A DNA stretch of 64,000 nucleotides from an uncultured Alphaproteobacteria bacterium. Its GTDB lineage: Bacteria > Pseudomonadota > Alphaproteobacteria > HIMB59 > GCA-002718135. Location of the stretch: NCBI GenBank assembly GCA_902594815.1, contig CACJNL010000004.1, positions 1-64,000 of the forward strand, given 5' to 3'. Below are positions 26,745-37,197 of the stretch, piece after piece (the first letter of the stretch is position 1; the number at the start of each line of letters is the position of its first letter). The notes under the pieces are model-generated. The model did not search any database, had not been told where the DNA came from, and saw only the letters and a program-made list of their open reading frames with translations. The position numbers and the translations under genes were made by a program.

Positions 26745-27261
26745 GATGTTTTTTCCAAAATTTTTCTATTTCTTCAGAATATCCAAATGCATTTTTATGT
26801 GCTAATCTAGATGTATATAAAATACCATTAAGGTGATCGAACTCGTGCTGAATTACTCTTGCATGTAATCCCTCAACCTCACCAGTTATATTTTTTCCAT
26901 TCAAATCAATAGCTGAATACTTAATACGTTTATGTCTTCTAACTAAGCCAGACATACCAGGAATTGATAAACAGCCTTCCCAATCATCCACTGTTTCGTC
27001 TGATATAGTCTCAACCGATGGATTAATAAAAACTGAAATATTTATTTTATCTTCTTCTTCGACATCTGGATTTCTATAAATAAACATCCTATGCGAAAGA
27101 TGAATCTGTGGAGCTGCAAGCCCTATACCATTTGAATCCAGCATTGTTTGGGACATATCAAAAACAATTTTTTTTAGATCAACCTTGTTTAAGTCATTAA
27201 TTTCATTAGTTTTTTTTATTAAAACCGGATGTCCTAATTTTGCTATTTTTAAAATCGCCAC
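26728..27261 (-). CDS. def: Peptide deformylase
   Basis: Removes the formyl group from the first methionine of new proteins. The three metal-site motifs are clear: GIGLAAPQIHLS, EGCLSIPG (Cys ligand) and QHEFDHLNG (HExxH). Length 177 aa is standard. The start codon is GTG at 27261, giving MAILKIAKLGHPVL; the next in-frame ATG would remove the first strand. It is divergent from rpsU across a 99-base gap. Confidence 0.95.
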   Translation of the reverse strand: MAILKIAKLGHPVLIKKTNEINDLNKVDLKKIVFDMSQTMLDSNGIGLAAPQIHLSHRMFIYRNPDVEEEDKINISVFINPSVETISDETVDDWEGCLSIPGMSGLVRRHKRIKYSAIDLNGKNITGEVEGLHARVIQHEFDHLNGILYTSRLAHKNAFGYSEEIEKFWKKHHEKNS

Positions 27262-27320
27262 TATTGATATATAGTCATATATAGACTTTATACCAATATT
27301 TTTTAAACAGATTTCAGTAT

Positions 27321-27348
27321 TTGCATTAAGTATAAGTTTGTGTTAAAT
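27321..27348 (+). promoter_or_regulatory. Possible rpsU promoter
   Basis: TTGCAT at 27321-27326 and TTAAAT at 27343-27348, 16 bases apart, resemble sigma-70 -35 and -10 boxes. They would place the transcript start about 5-6 bases before the rpsU ATG, giving an almost leaderless message. Matches are imperfect and the region is AT-rich, so this is only a candidate. Confidence 0.25.
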
Positions 27349-27360
27349 GCCCTCCAAAAT

Positions 27361-27558
27361 ATGACACTATTAGTTAACGTAAAAGATAATAATGTTGAGC
27401 AAGCTATCAGAAGTCTTAAAAAAAAGATGCAAAGAGAAGGGCTTTATAAAGAAATGAAGCTAAGAAAACATTTTGAGAAGCCTTGCCTAAAAAGAGCTAG
27501 AGAAAAAGAAGAAAACATCAGAAGATCAAGAAAGACAGCTAGAAGAAATAACTCTTAA
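27361..27558 (+). CDS. rpsU: 30S ribosomal protein S21
   Basis: 65-residue basic ribosomal protein. I chose the ATG at 27361 ([17 protein letters not shown]); the frame is open back to a GTG at 27340, but those residues are not part of S21. The core [23 protein letters not shown] and the basic tail are typical of alphaproteobacteria. There is no recognisable Shine-Dalgarno sequence before the ATG. It converges on pntB with a shared TTAA stop. Confidence 0.94.
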   Translation: MTLLVNVKDNNVEQAIRSLKKKMQREGLYKEMKLRKHFEKPCLKRAREKEENIRRSRKTARRNNS

Positions 27559-28946
27559 GCTAAACTTTTAACTATATCCTCACACATTTTTTTGGCATCA
27601 CCAAACAACATAGTAGTATTATCTCGGTAAAATAACTCATTATCAACTCCTGAATAACCTGTGGCCATTGACCGTTTTACAAATAATACAGTTTGAGATC
27701 TTTCAACATCTAAAATTGGCATACCATATATAGGTGAACTTTCATCAGTTTTAGCTGCAGGGTTAGTTACATCATTGGCACCGATGACAAAAGAAACTTC
27801 TGTCATTGGAAAATCATGATTAATTTCATCGAGTTCTAATACCTCTTCATAAGGTACGTTTGCTTCAGCTAGTAAAACATTCATATGGCCAGGCATTCTT
27901 CCTGCAACTGGGTGAATTGCATATCTAACATTAATACCTTCTTTTTTAAGTATATCTCCCATTTCTCTTAAAGCATGTTGAGCTTGAGCAACAGCCATCC
28001 CATAACCTGGAACTATAATAACTGAGTCAGCATTCTTCATAATGTATGCTGCATCCTCCGCATTTCCTTGTTTTACTATTTTATCAGAATTATCTCCAGA
28101 AGCACTTGCAGCTTGTTCTCCTCCAAAACCACCTAACACAACACTGATAATAGACCTATTCATACCCTTGCTCATTATGTAACTTAAAATAGCACCAGAA
28201 GCACCTACGAGCGCGCCAGTAATAATTAGTAAATTATTACTTAGAGTAAAACCAATACCACAGGCAGCCCATCCAGAATAAGAATTCAGCATGGAAACGA
28301 CAACTGGCATATCGGCCCCACCTATTGGAATAACAACTAAGAAACCTAACAATATTGAAACTGCTACAATTGTCCAAAAAATTGATGGTGATTGGTTGAT
28401 GCAAAAAATTATAATTAGGAATGCTATAAATAATAGTATTAAAGCATTAATAGCATGTTGAAATTTAAAAACTATGGGTTTGCCAGATACTGTTCCTTGA
28501 AGTTTACCAAATGCAAGAACCGATCCTGAAAAAGTTATTGCACCAATAAAAGTACCAATACTCATTTCAATTAAACTGCTTGTTCCAATTGCTCCTATTG
28601 TACCAATTCCAAAAGAAGCTGGATCATAAAATGCTGCTGCTGCAACGAAAACTGCAGCAATACCAACTAAACTGTGGAAAGCAGCAACTAACTGAGGCAA
28701 GGCCGTCATTTCTATTCTTAGGGCAATGAAAGTTCCAATTGCTCCACCAACTATAATAGCAGCTCCAATTTCAACATAACTAAGAACAGATTTAAACATA
28801 AGTGTAGTAATAATGGCTATTACCATTCCAACTATTCCAAATATATTACCTAACCGTGAGGACTCAGGATGAGATAGACCTCTTAGAGCAAAAATAAACA
28901 TTAGTGCTGAAATAAGATATAAAACTGCAACCATATTTGCTGACAT
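27555..28946 (-). CDS. pntB: NAD(P) transhydrogenase subunit beta
   Basis: Proton-translocating transhydrogenase beta subunit (463 aa): about nine membrane helices in the first ~270 residues (domain II), then the NADP(H)-binding domain III with [36 protein letters not shown] and the [10 protein letters not shown] block. It uses the proton gradient to make NADPH from NADH. It is the last gene of the run pntAA-pntAB-pntB, three bases after pntAB. Confidence 0.96.
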   Translation of the reverse strand: MSANMVAVLYLISALMFIFALRGLSHPESSRLGNIFGIVGMVIAIITTLMFKSVLSYVEIGAAIIVGGAIGTFIALRIEMTALPQLVAAFHSLVGIAAVFVAAAAFYDPASFGIGTIGAIGTSSLIEMSIGTFIGAITFSGSVLAFGKLQGTVSGKPIVFKFQHAINALILLFIAFLIIIFCINQSPSIFWTIVAVSILLGFLVVIPIGGADMPVVVSMLNSYSGWAACGIGFTLSNNLLIITGALVGASGAILSYIMSKGMNRSIISVVLGGFGGEQAASASGDNSDKIVKQGNAEDAAYIMKNADSVIIVPGYGMAVAQAQHALREMGDILKKEGINVRYAIHPVAGRMPGHMNVLLAEANVPYEEVLELDEINHDFPMTEVSFVIGANDVTNPAAKTDESSPIYGMPILDVERSQTVLFVKRSMATGYSGVDNELFYRDNTTMLFGDAKKMCEDIVKSLA

Positions 28947-28949
28947 TAA

Positions 28950-29264
28950 TTAATCCTTTTGTTCTTTTTTAGGTTTTTTTTTGAACATCGATAACATTCT
29001 ATAAGTTACTATAAAGCCTCCAAAAATATTTATAGAGGCGAGAACCACTCCTATAATTCCAAAAATTTTAGATGTATCATGTCCAAGAGGGCCTGCCGCT
29101 AAAATAGCTCCTACAATGATCACACTTGAAATTGCATTAGTAACCCCCATTAAAGGACTGTGTAATGCTGGAGTAACAGACCAGACAACATAATATCCAA
29201 TGATACAAGCAAGAAAAAAAACAGTTAATCCTATTACAAAAACTTCTGAACTATGTGCTTCCAT
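28950..29264 (-). CDS. pntAB: NAD(P) transhydrogenase subunit alpha part 2 (membrane piece)
   Basis: 104-residue membrane protein with about three helices (VFVIGLTVFFLACIIGYYVV, then TNAISSVIIVGAILA, and INIFGGFIVTYRML) corresponding to the C-terminal membrane part of E. coli PntA. In alphaproteobacteria such as Rhodospirillum this part is a separate gene. The SPLMGVTNAISSVI motif is conserved. It lies one base after pntAA and ends in a basic Lys-rich tail. Confidence 0.93.
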   Translation of the reverse strand: MEAHSSEVFVIGLTVFFLACIIGYYVVWSVTPALHSPLMGVTNAISSVIIVGAILAAGPLGHDTSKIFGIIGVVLASINIFGGFIVTYRMLSMFKKKPKKEQKD

Positions 29265-29265
29265 G

Positions 29266-30387
29266 TTAATTAAATTGCTCCAATCTTAATTTTCCCTCGT
29301 GCGTTAAAGTAACGGCATTAACTATTTCATCTTCCCAATTGAAATTAATTTTCTTGTCATCTTTGTTTATAATTAAACTCAAAAAATTAAAAATATTTTT
29401 TGCATATAAGGCAGAAGCGTCTTTTGCTACTCTGCCTGGTACATTAGCATATCCAACAATTTTAACTCCTCGATGATCTACAACTTCACCCTCTTTGCTT
29501 AATGGACAATTACCCCCTGCCTCAACAGCAAGGTCAACGACAACTGAGCCAGATGCCATAGACTCAACCATTTCTTGTGAGATTAAAACTGGAGCTTTTT
29601 TACCAGGTATTAGAGCAGTACAGATTACTATATCTTGTTTTGCAATAGTTTCAGCAATAAGTTTAGCTTGCTTTTGTTTATACTCTTCACTCATTTCCTT
29701 AGCGTAGCCACCTTCAGTCTCAGCATTGGATGACTCTTCATCTTCAACCATTATAAATTTTCCACCTAAACTCTCTACCTGTTCCTTAGTGGCGGATCGA
29801 ACATCAGTTGCAGATACCACTGCACCTAATCTTTTAGCAGTAGCAATTGCTTGCAATCCAGCAACACCAACGCCTAAAACCATAACTTTTGCTGGATTAA
29901 CTCTTCCTGCTGCTGTCATCATCATTGGAAACGCTTTTCCAAATTGTTCAGCTGCATCAATTACGCTTCTATAGCCAGCTAAATTAGCTTGGGATGATAA
30001 TACATCCATACTTTGCGCCCGACTAATTCTTGGAATAAGCTCCATGCAACAAGAAATAATTTTATTTTCATTTAAAGTGTTAAAATATTTTTTATTTTCG
30101 TAAGGATTCAAAATACCTATCAAAACTGTATTTTCATTTAATTGTTGAAGATCATTATCATTTGGAATTTTTACACATAAACAGATGCTAGCCTTGAGAC
30201 ATTGATCTCGTGAGGCGATCTTAGCCCCATTTGCTTCATAAAGATCATTTGGGTATCCAGAATTATTACCTGCGCCATCTTCAATTAAAACTTCTAAACC
30301 TAAACGCTGAAAAAGTTTGATGGTGTCTGGAGTTAACGCTACTCTATTTTCATTATTAAAATTTTCTTTTAATGCTGAAATTTGCAT
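29266..30387 (-). CDS. pntAA: NAD(P) transhydrogenase subunit alpha part 1 (NAD-binding)
   Basis: Soluble domain I of the transhydrogenase, 373 residues. It is related to alanine dehydrogenase: N-terminal KENFNNENRVALTPDTI, the SSQANLAGYRSVIDAAEQFG block, the NAD motif VLGVGVAGLQAIATAKRLG, and the mobile-loop region (DQRS-type) before PGKKAPVLIS. Binds NAD(H) at the cytoplasmic face. It is the first gene of the transhydrogenase operon and lies 12 bases after the UbiB-type kinase gene on the same strand, so co-transcription is likely. Confidence 0.95.
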   Translation of the reverse strand: MQISALKENFNNENRVALTPDTIKLFQRLGLEVLIEDGAGNNSGYPNDLYEANGAKIASRDQCLKASICLCVKIPNDNDLQQLNENTVLIGILNPYENKKYFNTLNENKIISCCMELIPRISRAQSMDVLSSQANLAGYRSVIDAAEQFGKAFPMMMTAAGRVNPAKVMVLGVGVAGLQAIATAKRLGAVVSATDVRSATKEQVESLGGKFIMVEDEESSNAETEGGYAKEMSEEYKQKQAKLIAETIAKQDIVICTALIPGKKAPVLISQEMVESMASGSVVVDLAVEAGGNCPLSKEGEVVDHRGVKIVGYANVPGRVAKDASALYAKNIFNFLSLIINKDDKKINFNWEDEIVNAVTLTHEGKLRLEQFN

Positions 30388-30399
30388 AAGGACTTATAA

Positions 30400-31734
30400 T
30401 TATAGGTTGACTGATTTTAAAGTATTTTGTTGTTTTTCAGTTAATTTTTTTTTATCAAAATTATCTATTAGCTCATGAAAGACTCTATACCAATTAACCT
30501 CGGCTTTTAGGTGCATAAAAACTGACCCAAGACCTACAGCTGCTCTATCCATGAAAACAAACTCTTTTGGTGGCTTAACACCGCCTATTTTTTTTAATTC
30601 CCGATGAACTTCAGATGCTATTTGTGCCCCATATACACCGCTATCACTCTCCTGAATTTTTTGAACTTTATCTTCCATCAAAGGGGCATATAAAAAATTA
30701 GCCCATTTACTAAGAATTTTTAACTTTTCTTTTGTGATATCTTTAAACCCCCATTGTTCATAAGCATGGACTGCAAGAGCCTCATCATTTTTTTGTAAAG
30801 CAAAATACAAGTCTATCACTCCTTGAATAAACTTAGATTGAAAAATCCTCATACAGCCAAAATCATAAAGGTTAATACTTAAATCATCTTGAACAGAATA
30901 GTTACCTAAATGAGGATCTCCATGAATGACACCATATTCAAAAAAAGGTTTATACCAAGCATAGTACATATTTCTAGCAAGAGAATTTCTTACGTCTTTT
31001 TTTGCATCTTTGAATGTTAAAATTGATTTACCTTCCAACCAAGACATCGTTAGTAATCTTTTTGTACTTAACTTTTCATAAGTTTTTGGCACATGTATGT
31101 ATTTATTTTTAGAAAAGATTTTATTAAATATATTCATGAGCTTTTTTTCTCTTTCATAATCAAGTTCTTCATTTAGTCTCTCAGTTATTTCTTTGTAAAC
31201 TTCAGAGGTTTTGATAGCTTTATTGTAAGTTTGATAGATAGAAAAAATCATTTTTAATTGTGATAAGTCTGCACTAACAGCCGATTGCATATCTGGGTAT
31301 TGTAATTTGCATGCAACTTTCTCAGAATTATTTAATACAGCTTTATGAACTTGTCCTAGAGAAGCAGCTCGGGTTGCTTCTTTATCAAATTCTTTGAAAT
31401 TTTTTAACCAGTCTGAAGATAACTCTGTAGCCATTCTTCTTTTTACAAATAACCAACCCATCGGCGGTGCATTGGACTGAAGATGCATCAACTCTTTTGT
31501 ATACTCATCAGGCAAAAGGTCTGGAATAGTAGCTGATAACTGAGCCACCTTCATCAAAGGACCTTTAATGCCACCCAGCGCTTCCCTAATTTCTAGAGCA
31601 TGTTTTTCTTTGTCTAATTTTACACCAAGATACTTTTGACTAGCTAATTTAGTTGCAAGCTTTCCTACAACTCCTCCTACTTGGGCATAACGTTTTATTT
31701 GTTTAGCTATTGATCGTGACTCTGCATCAGACAT
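30400..31734 (-). CDS. ABC1/UbiB (ADCK) family atypical kinase
   Basis: 444-residue protein-kinase-like protein of the ABC1 family that supports ubiquinone synthesis. The family's KxGQ motif appears as LMKVAQLSATIP (KxAQ form), the Ala-rich nucleotide loop as RAASLGQVHKA, the catalytic loop as VIHGDPHLGNYSV, and the metal motif as NLYDFGCMR. There is no C-terminal membrane hairpin like that of E. coli UbiB, so it belongs to the soluble branch. It abuts the M3 peptidase gene with no gap. Confidence 0.9.
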   Translation of the reverse strand: MSDAESRSIAKQIKRYAQVGGVVGKLATKLASQKYLGVKLDKEKHALEIREALGGIKGPLMKVAQLSATIPDLLPDEYTKELMHLQSNAPPMGWLFVKRRMATELSSDWLKNFKEFDKEATRAASLGQVHKAVLNNSEKVACKLQYPDMQSAVSADLSQLKMIFSIYQTYNKAIKTSEVYKEITERLNEELDYEREKKLMNIFNKIFSKNKYIHVPKTYEKLSTKRLLTMSWLEGKSILTFKDAKKDVRNSLARNMYYAWYKPFFEYGVIHGDPHLGNYSVQDDLSINLYDFGCMRIFQSKFIQGVIDLYFALQKNDEALAVHAYEQWGFKDITKEKLKILSKWANFLYAPLMEDKVQKIQESDSGVYGAQIASEVHRELKKIGGVKPPKEFVFMDRAAVGLGSVFMHLKAEVNWYRVFHELIDNFDKKKLTEKQQNTLKSVNL

Positions 31735-33534
31735 TTAAAGTGTCTCTAATTCATCTATTAATTTTTCAATCATGCTCAAGCCTTTTTTCCAGAATGATTT
31801 TTTAGATAAATCTAAATTGAAAGGTTGAAAAAGTTCATCATATTTTTTTGAACCTCCACTTTTAAGTAAATCTATATATTTATTTTCAAAATTTTCTAAT
31901 CCCTGCTCATACGTATTAAATAAGGAGTTTACTAAACAATCTCCAAACGCGTAGGCGTATACATAAAATGGTGAATGAATAAAATGAGGAATATAACTCC
32001 AAAAATATTTATATTCGTCTTCATATTTAATTGAGGGCCCCAAACTATCTTTTTGTACATTCATCCATATTTCACAAATTTCATTGGAGCTAAGTTCAGA
32101 ATTTTTTCTTAAGGTATGAACCTCTTTTTCAAATTGAAAAAAAGCTATCTGCCTAATAACTGTATTGAGCATATCTTCTACTTTATTTGCTAATAGTGCT
32201 TTTCTCTCTTTGTTAGAGGTTGACGCACTAAGAATTGATTTAAAGGTTAACATCTCACCAAATACACTCGCAGTTTCAGCTAATGTTAAAGGAGTTGCTG
32301 CATTAAAATGACTTTGGTTTTTTCCTGCAAGATACTGATGAACACCGTGACCTAATTCATGTGCCAGCGTTGCAACATCTCTTGTTTTGCCTTGAAAATT
32401 AACAAGAATAAATGGATGAACTGATGCAACTGTTGATGCAGCAAAAGCGCCTGGCGATTTTCCTTCCAAAACTGGTGCATGAATCCAGTTTTCATCGAAA
32501 AATTTTTTAACAATCTTTCCTATTTCTTTATCAAATGCTGTGTATGCTTCAATCACAGTATTTCGAGCTTCACTCCAAGAATACGTCTTTGTATTTTGAA
32601 AAGGTAAAGGAGCATTTCTATCCCAATACATTAAATATTTCTTTTTAAACCATTTTGCTTTTAAAGCATAATATCTGTGCGAGAGTCGTGGATACGATTC
32701 AATTACTGAAGATACTAAACTATCAACAACAGTATCTTCCACAACATTTGATAAATTTCTAGAAGTAACTGGTGATGGTAATTTTCTCCAGTCATCGTTA
32801 ATAGATTTATCTTTTGCTAAAGTGTTAGTTATCGTTGAAAATAATTTTATATTATCTCCTAAAACTTTTCCAACTGACTTTGCTGCAACTTTTCTTGTTT
32901 TTTCATTTCTATCGGATAAAAAATTAAATATTTGTGCACTTGTTAATTCTTTGTCTCTAAAATTAAATTTAAGAGAGGCTATTAAATCATCAAATAATCT
33001 AATCCATGCGGAACGAGACGTTATACTTTTGTCTTGCAAAATTTTTTCTATTTTTAAATCTAGTTGGTAAGGCTTGAATGATCTTTTGTTGGAAATCCAA
33101 TTTTTATATTTTTTTAATTTATGATTTGTTAACAAACTTTTTAGTTTGTTTTCATTTATTTGATTAAGCTCAAGGGTAAAAAAAATAATTGAGGATGCAT
33201 ATTTTGTAATAGTCTCCTGCATTTTTTGATAAAAAATTTTATTTTTTTCATTATTACCATTCTCTGCAACTAAAAGATGAGCATAACTGAGAATTTTATC
33301 CATCCAGATATCAATTTCTTCTAACTTAACTATTGCTTCTAATAATTTCTCTGCAGATAGAAGTTTTATTTTATTCAAATATTTTTTTTCAAATTTTTTG
33401 GTTTCTTTTTTTATATAATTTAAATCTGTAGTAAGATTTTTATCATTTTGAGAACTATAGAGATCCTTAAGTTTCCAAACAGGCAGTTTTCCAAGCTTTT
33501 TTTGAGCATTAGTTTGATTATTATTGGCTTTCAT
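31735..33534 (-). CDS. pepF: M3 family oligoendopeptidase (PepF-type)
   Basis: Zinc metallopeptidase of 599 residues that cuts oligopeptides in the cytoplasm. The HExxH motif is in VATLAHELGHGVHQYL, with the downstream Glu ligand in PLTLAETASVFGEML. The C-terminal HSPFYVYAYAFGD block is typical of this PepF subgroup. There is no signal peptide. It is the first gene of the minus-strand run peptidase-UbiB-pntAA-pntAB-pntB and is divergent from the acyl-CoA synthetase gene. Confidence 0.92.
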   Translation of the reverse strand: MKANNNQTNAQKKLGKLPVWKLKDLYSSQNDKNLTTDLNYIKKETKKFEKKYLNKIKLLSAEKLLEAIVKLEEIDIWMDKILSYAHLLVAENGNNEKNKIFYQKMQETITKYASSIIFFTLELNQINENKLKSLLTNHKLKKYKNWISNKRSFKPYQLDLKIEKILQDKSITSRSAWIRLFDDLIASLKFNFRDKELTSAQIFNFLSDRNEKTRKVAAKSVGKVLGDNIKLFSTITNTLAKDKSINDDWRKLPSPVTSRNLSNVVEDTVVDSLVSSVIESYPRLSHRYYALKAKWFKKKYLMYWDRNAPLPFQNTKTYSWSEARNTVIEAYTAFDKEIGKIVKKFFDENWIHAPVLEGKSPGAFAASTVASVHPFILVNFQGKTRDVATLAHELGHGVHQYLAGKNQSHFNAATPLTLAETASVFGEMLTFKSILSASTSNKERKALLANKVEDMLNTVIRQIAFFQFEKEVHTLRKNSELSSNEICEIWMNVQKDSLGPSIKYEDEYKYFWSYIPHFIHSPFYVYAYAFGDCLVNSLFNTYEQGLENFENKYIDLLKSGGSKKYDELFQPFNLDLSKKSFWKKGLSMIEKLIDELETL

Positions 33535-33572
33535 AGTATGAAATGAATATAGGTATTATTTATAGTGTTTGT

Positions 33573-33580
33573 AGGGAGGT
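33573..33580 (+). promoter_or_regulatory. Strong Shine-Dalgarno site of the acyl-CoA synthetase gene
   Basis: AGGGAGGT, eight bases before the ATG at 33589, is nearly a full anti-16S match. Most genes in this window lack a site this good or start by overlap with the gene before. It fixes the start codon and predicts high translation. Confidence 0.7.
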
Positions 33581-33588
33581 AAAGTCAA

Positions 33589-35412
33589 ATGTCTATTAAT
33601 TTCGATAATTTTAATAATATTGTCTCAATGTTTTTTGAGCAAGCTAAAAAAATGAAAGACAAACCTTATTTATGGAAAAAAAATAATGATAACTTTGAAT
33701 CTCTCTCGTGGGGAGAAGTTGAGCTTTCAGTTAAGTCTGTGGCAAGATCATTAATAGATTTAGGAGTCCTTAAAGGTGATAGAGTTATTATTTTATCAGA
33801 AAATAGACCTGAATGGCAAATTGCGGATTTGGCTATTATGTCAATTGGTGCGATCACAGTTCCTGTTTACACTACTAGTACTACAGCAGATTATAGTCAT
33901 ATAATCAATCATTCAGGCGCAAGATGTATGATTATATCTTCTCATGAGCTTTGTTTAAAAGCGCTACCAGCAATTGAAAGCTCTGCTGATTGTAAAAACG
34001 TTATTAAAATTAATGATGATAGTCAGTCATATAATAATCCTGTAAATATTATGCAATGGAGTAATCTTGTTGAAAAAAATTCTGATGATGCTTGGAAAAA
34101 TATTGAGAACGAAGATTATAAAAATTATGATTTTGATAATGAAATCAAATCCATTCAAAGGAAAGATACAGCGTGTATTATTTATACTTCAGGGACAGGT
34201 GGTAATCCAAAAGGAGTAATGCTTAGTCATGGAGCAATGCTATCAAATTGTACTGGGGCACAAATACTATTAAAAAATTTATTAGAAGGAATGGATGAAA
34301 TTAAATTTTTGTCATGGCTGCCATTATCTCATTCATATGAACATACTTTACAATTTTTTACATTAGGTATTGGTGCTCAAGTTTATTATGCTGAAGGTAT
34401 AGACAAACTTGTAGTGAATATGGGTGAAGTAAGTCCTCACTTTATGACAGCAGTTCCACGGTTTTATGACTCATTACATACAAGAATTTCGCAAGGGTTA
34501 AAAAAACAAGGTAAATTAAGTCAAACTTTGTTTGCGACTACCCTACGATTAGGTAAGAAAAAATACCATGGAGAAAAATTAAGTTTCTTTGAGAGTATAA
34601 CCAATACTATTATGGACAAAATTGTTAGAAGAAAAGTTAACAAAAGATTTGGTGGTTCCTTGAAAGCTCTTATTTCTGGTGGTTCTGCTCTTAATTTTGA
34701 AGTGGGTCTGTATTTAACGGCCTTAGGATTACCTTTGTTGCAAGGTTATGGACAAACAGAAACAGCACCGGTTGTCTCTGCTAATCCTCCAGAAAAAGTC
34801 AAGCTAGACACGGTAGGAAAATTATTTCATGGTGTTAAAGTAAAAATTGCTGAGGATGGAGAAATTCTAGTAAGTGGTGAAAATATAATGAATGGCTATT
34901 GGAATGATCCAGATGCAACATCAAAAACAATTATTGATGGATGGGTACACACGGGAGATATTGGTGAATTTGATGAAGAAGAATATCTCAAAATCACTGA
35001 TCGAAAGAAAGATATTATTGTTAATGCTGGAGGAGATAATATCTCACCTACAAGAGTTGAAGCAAAACTCGATATAGAACCTGAAATAGCACAATCTATG
35101 CTTTATGGAGATTTTAAAAATTATCTAGTTGCAGTAATTGTGCCTGACAAAGACTTTGCATTAAATTGGGCTAAAGAGAATGGTAAAGAGCAAAAATTTG
35201 AGTCAATTGTTAAAGATGATGATTTTAATAAACTTATGAAAGAAGTAGTAAATAGAGTAAATAAAAATCTTTCTGTTATTGAACAGGTTAGGAAGTTTAT
35301 TTTAATTGATCATGAATTTACTATTGAAAATAGCATGATGACTGTGTCAATGAAAGTTCGGAGATTTGCTGTAAAAGATAAATACCAAGAAGATCTAGAA
35401 AAACTTTATTAG
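33589..35412 (+). CDS. Long-chain acyl-CoA synthetase (AMP-forming)
   Basis: Adenylate-forming enzyme of 607 residues that activates fatty acids to acyl-CoA. The P-loop-like motif IIYTSGTGGNPKGVMLSHG, the YGQTETAP motif, the hinge region GWVHTGDIGEFDEEEYLKITDRKKDIIVNAGGDNISP and a C-terminal catalytic Lys region are visible. The overall form is the FadD15/long-chain type with an extended N-terminus. A strong ribosome site precedes it. It ends two bases before the DUF1244 stop on the other strand. Confidence 0.92.
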   Translation: MSINFDNFNNIVSMFFEQAKKMKDKPYLWKKNNDNFESLSWGEVELSVKSVARSLIDLGVLKGDRVIILSENRPEWQIADLAIMSIGAITVPVYTTSTTADYSHIINHSGARCMIISSHELCLKALPAIESSADCKNVIKINDDSQSYNNPVNIMQWSNLVEKNSDDAWKNIENEDYKNYDFDNEIKSIQRKDTACIIYTSGTGGNPKGVMLSHGAMLSNCTGAQILLKNLLEGMDEIKFLSWLPLSHSYEHTLQFFTLGIGAQVYYAEGIDKLVVNMGEVSPHFMTAVPRFYDSLHTRISQGLKKQGKLSQTLFATTLRLGKKKYHGEKLSFFESITNTIMDKIVRRKVNKRFGGSLKALISGGSALNFEVGLYLTALGLPLLQGYGQTETAPVVSANPPEKVKLDTVGKLFHGVKVKIAEDGEILVSGENIMNGYWNDPDATSKTIIDGWVHTGDIGEFDEEEYLKITDRKKDIIVNAGGDNISPTRVEAKLDIEPEIAQSMLYGDFKNYLVAVIVPDKDFALNWAKENGKEQKFESIVKDDDFNKLMKEVVNRVNKNLSVIEQVRKFILIDHEFTIENSMMTVSMKVRRFAVKDKYQEDLEKLY

Positions 35413-35414
35413 TA

Positions 35415-35699
35415 TTATTTATTATTAAAATCTTTCAGCTGTTCTTTAGTTGCTTCTTTTTGATATTTTTTTTTCCATTCATCATAGGGCATTCCATAAA
35501 TTAATTCCCTAGACATATCATAATTGATAGGTTGATTTCTTTTTTCTGCAGCTGCTAAATACCATTTTGATAAGCAGTTTCGACAAAATCCAGATAAATT
35601 CATCAAATCAATGTTTTGTACGTCAGTTCTACTTTGTAAATGATTTATTAATCTTTCTGCAACATCTGCTAATAATTCTCTGTCTAAATTTTTATTCAT
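35415..35699 (-). CDS. DUF1244 family protein
   Basis: 94-residue protein with the family signature NLSGFCRNCLSKWY (CxxC pair) and YGMPYDEWKKKYQKEAT. It is likely a small helical protein, and the two cysteines may bind metal. Function is unknown. It is often found near pyruvate kinase in alphaproteobacteria, as here, where it is divergent from pyk with a 58-base gap. Confidence 0.88.
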   Translation of the reverse strand: MNKNLDRELLADVAERLINHLQSRTDVQNIDLMNLSGFCRNCLSKWYLAAAEKRNQPINYDMSRELIYGMPYDEWKKKYQKEATKEQLKDFNNK

Positions 35700-35757
35700 A
35701 ATTACTCAATTAAGTTTAATTTTAGTAAAATTAAATATATACACTTTAATTAATTAA

Positions 35758-37197
35758 ATGAAACGTAATAGAAAAGCTAAAATTTTAGCAACATTAGGTC
35801 CTGCATCTTCTTCTAACGAGACAATAGAAAGAGTTTTTAAAGCTGGATGTGATGTTTTTAGGCTAAATTTTTCCCATGGAACTGTTGAAACTCATCGACA
35901 AAATCTCGAATGGATAAGACAATTAGAAGAAAAGTATAATCATGCAACATGCATACTGGCAGATTTACAAGGCCCTAAGCTTAGGGTTGGAGAATTTAAG
36001 AATATAGAAGAGTCTCTAAAAAAGGGTCAAAAATTTATTTTAGACACTAATTCAAAACTTGGAGACAATGAAAGAGTCAACTTTCCACATAGTGAAATTT
36101 ACGAACATTTAACACCCAATACCACTCTATTGATAAACGATGGAAGAATTAGGCTGCAAGTTATCGAGCAAAAGAAAGACTCTTTAATTACAGAAGTTCT
36201 CAATGATGGAGTAATCTCTAATAATAAAGGTGTTAATATACCTGATGTTATACTGCCAATAGACTCACTCACTTCTAAAGATAGAGCTGATCTTCAAAAA
36301 GCACTCGAAATGAATGTAGATTGGGTTGCTCTATCCTTTGTGCAACAAGCTGAAGATATACATAAGTTAAAAAAAATTGTTGATGGCAAAGCTTTAGTAA
36401 TGGCAAAAATTGAAAAGCCATCTGCAGTGAAAAATATTGATGATATAATTCAAGCTGCTGATGGAATAATGATTGCAAGAGGTGATCTGGGTGTTGAAAT
36501 GCCAACAGAAAAAGTCCCAATTGCACAAAAAAATATTATTAAAAGATGCCGACATTATGGAAAACCAGTAGTTGTTGCCACTCAAATGCTTGAAAGTATG
36601 ATTTCTAATTTAGTGCCGACAAGAGCAGAAGCATCAGATGTCGCAAATGCAATTTATGATGGTACGGATGCCGTCATGTTATCTGGTGAGTCGGCAATGG
36701 GAGATTATCCTGTAGAGTCAGTCGCAACAATGGACAGGATTATTGAGAATGTAGAAAAGGATAAAAATAATTTCAATTTAGAAATTGAAGATGAAGAAAA
36801 TGTAAAAAAAATTGATAATACTGATGCAATTACAAATGCTGCTTATTCAATTGCAAAAAATGCTGGCGCAAAAGCAATTTTAACTTTTTCAGTTAGTGGT
36901 AAAACTACATTAAGAATGGCAAGAGAAAGAGCGCCTGTACAAATCATTGGACTTTCACCTAACATTAAAACTGCAAGGAAAATGCAACTCATTTGGGGTG
37001 TTAATTCATGTCATTCAGTGCAGGATGCTGAAAATACAACTGAAATGGTGAAAATAGCTTGCAGCGTTGCCAAAAATAAAAAATTAGTTAATGCTGATGA
37101 TAGTGTAATTATTACAGCTGGAGTACCTTTTGGTAACGCTGGATCAACAAATCTTCTCAGAATAGCAAAAATTATTGCGGATCAAGATCTTACTTAA
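35758..37197 (+). CDS. pyk: Pyruvate kinase
   Basis: Converts phosphoenolpyruvate and ADP to pyruvate and ATP. The N-terminal KILATLGPASS, the LADLQGPKLRVG block, the catalytic Lys motif MAKIEKPSAVKN, the metal motif IMIARGDLGVEMP and the VATQMLESM signature are all present. Length is 479 aa, with the C-terminal allosteric domain kept. The ATG at 35758 gives the usual N-terminus. It converges on the aminotransferase gene with an eight-base overlap. Confidence 0.96.
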   Translation: MKRNRKAKILATLGPASSSNETIERVFKAGCDVFRLNFSHGTVETHRQNLEWIRQLEEKYNHATCILADLQGPKLRVGEFKNIEESLKKGQKFILDTNSKLGDNERVNFPHSEIYEHLTPNTTLLINDGRIRLQVIEQKKDSLITEVLNDGVISNNKGVNIPDVILPIDSLTSKDRADLQKALEMNVDWVALSFVQQAEDIHKLKKIVDGKALVMAKIEKPSAVKNIDDIIQAADGIMIARGDLGVEMPTEKVPIAQKNIIKRCRHYGKPVVVATQMLESMISNLVPTRAEASDVANAIYDGTDAVMLSGESAMGDYPVESVATMDRIIENVEKDKNNFNLEIEDEENVKKIDNTDAITNAAYSIAKNAGAKAILTFSVSGKTTLRMARERAPVQIIGLSPNIKTARKMQLIWGVNSCHSVQDAENTTEMVKIACSVAKNKKLVNADDSVIITAGVPFGNAGSTNLLRIAKIIADQDLT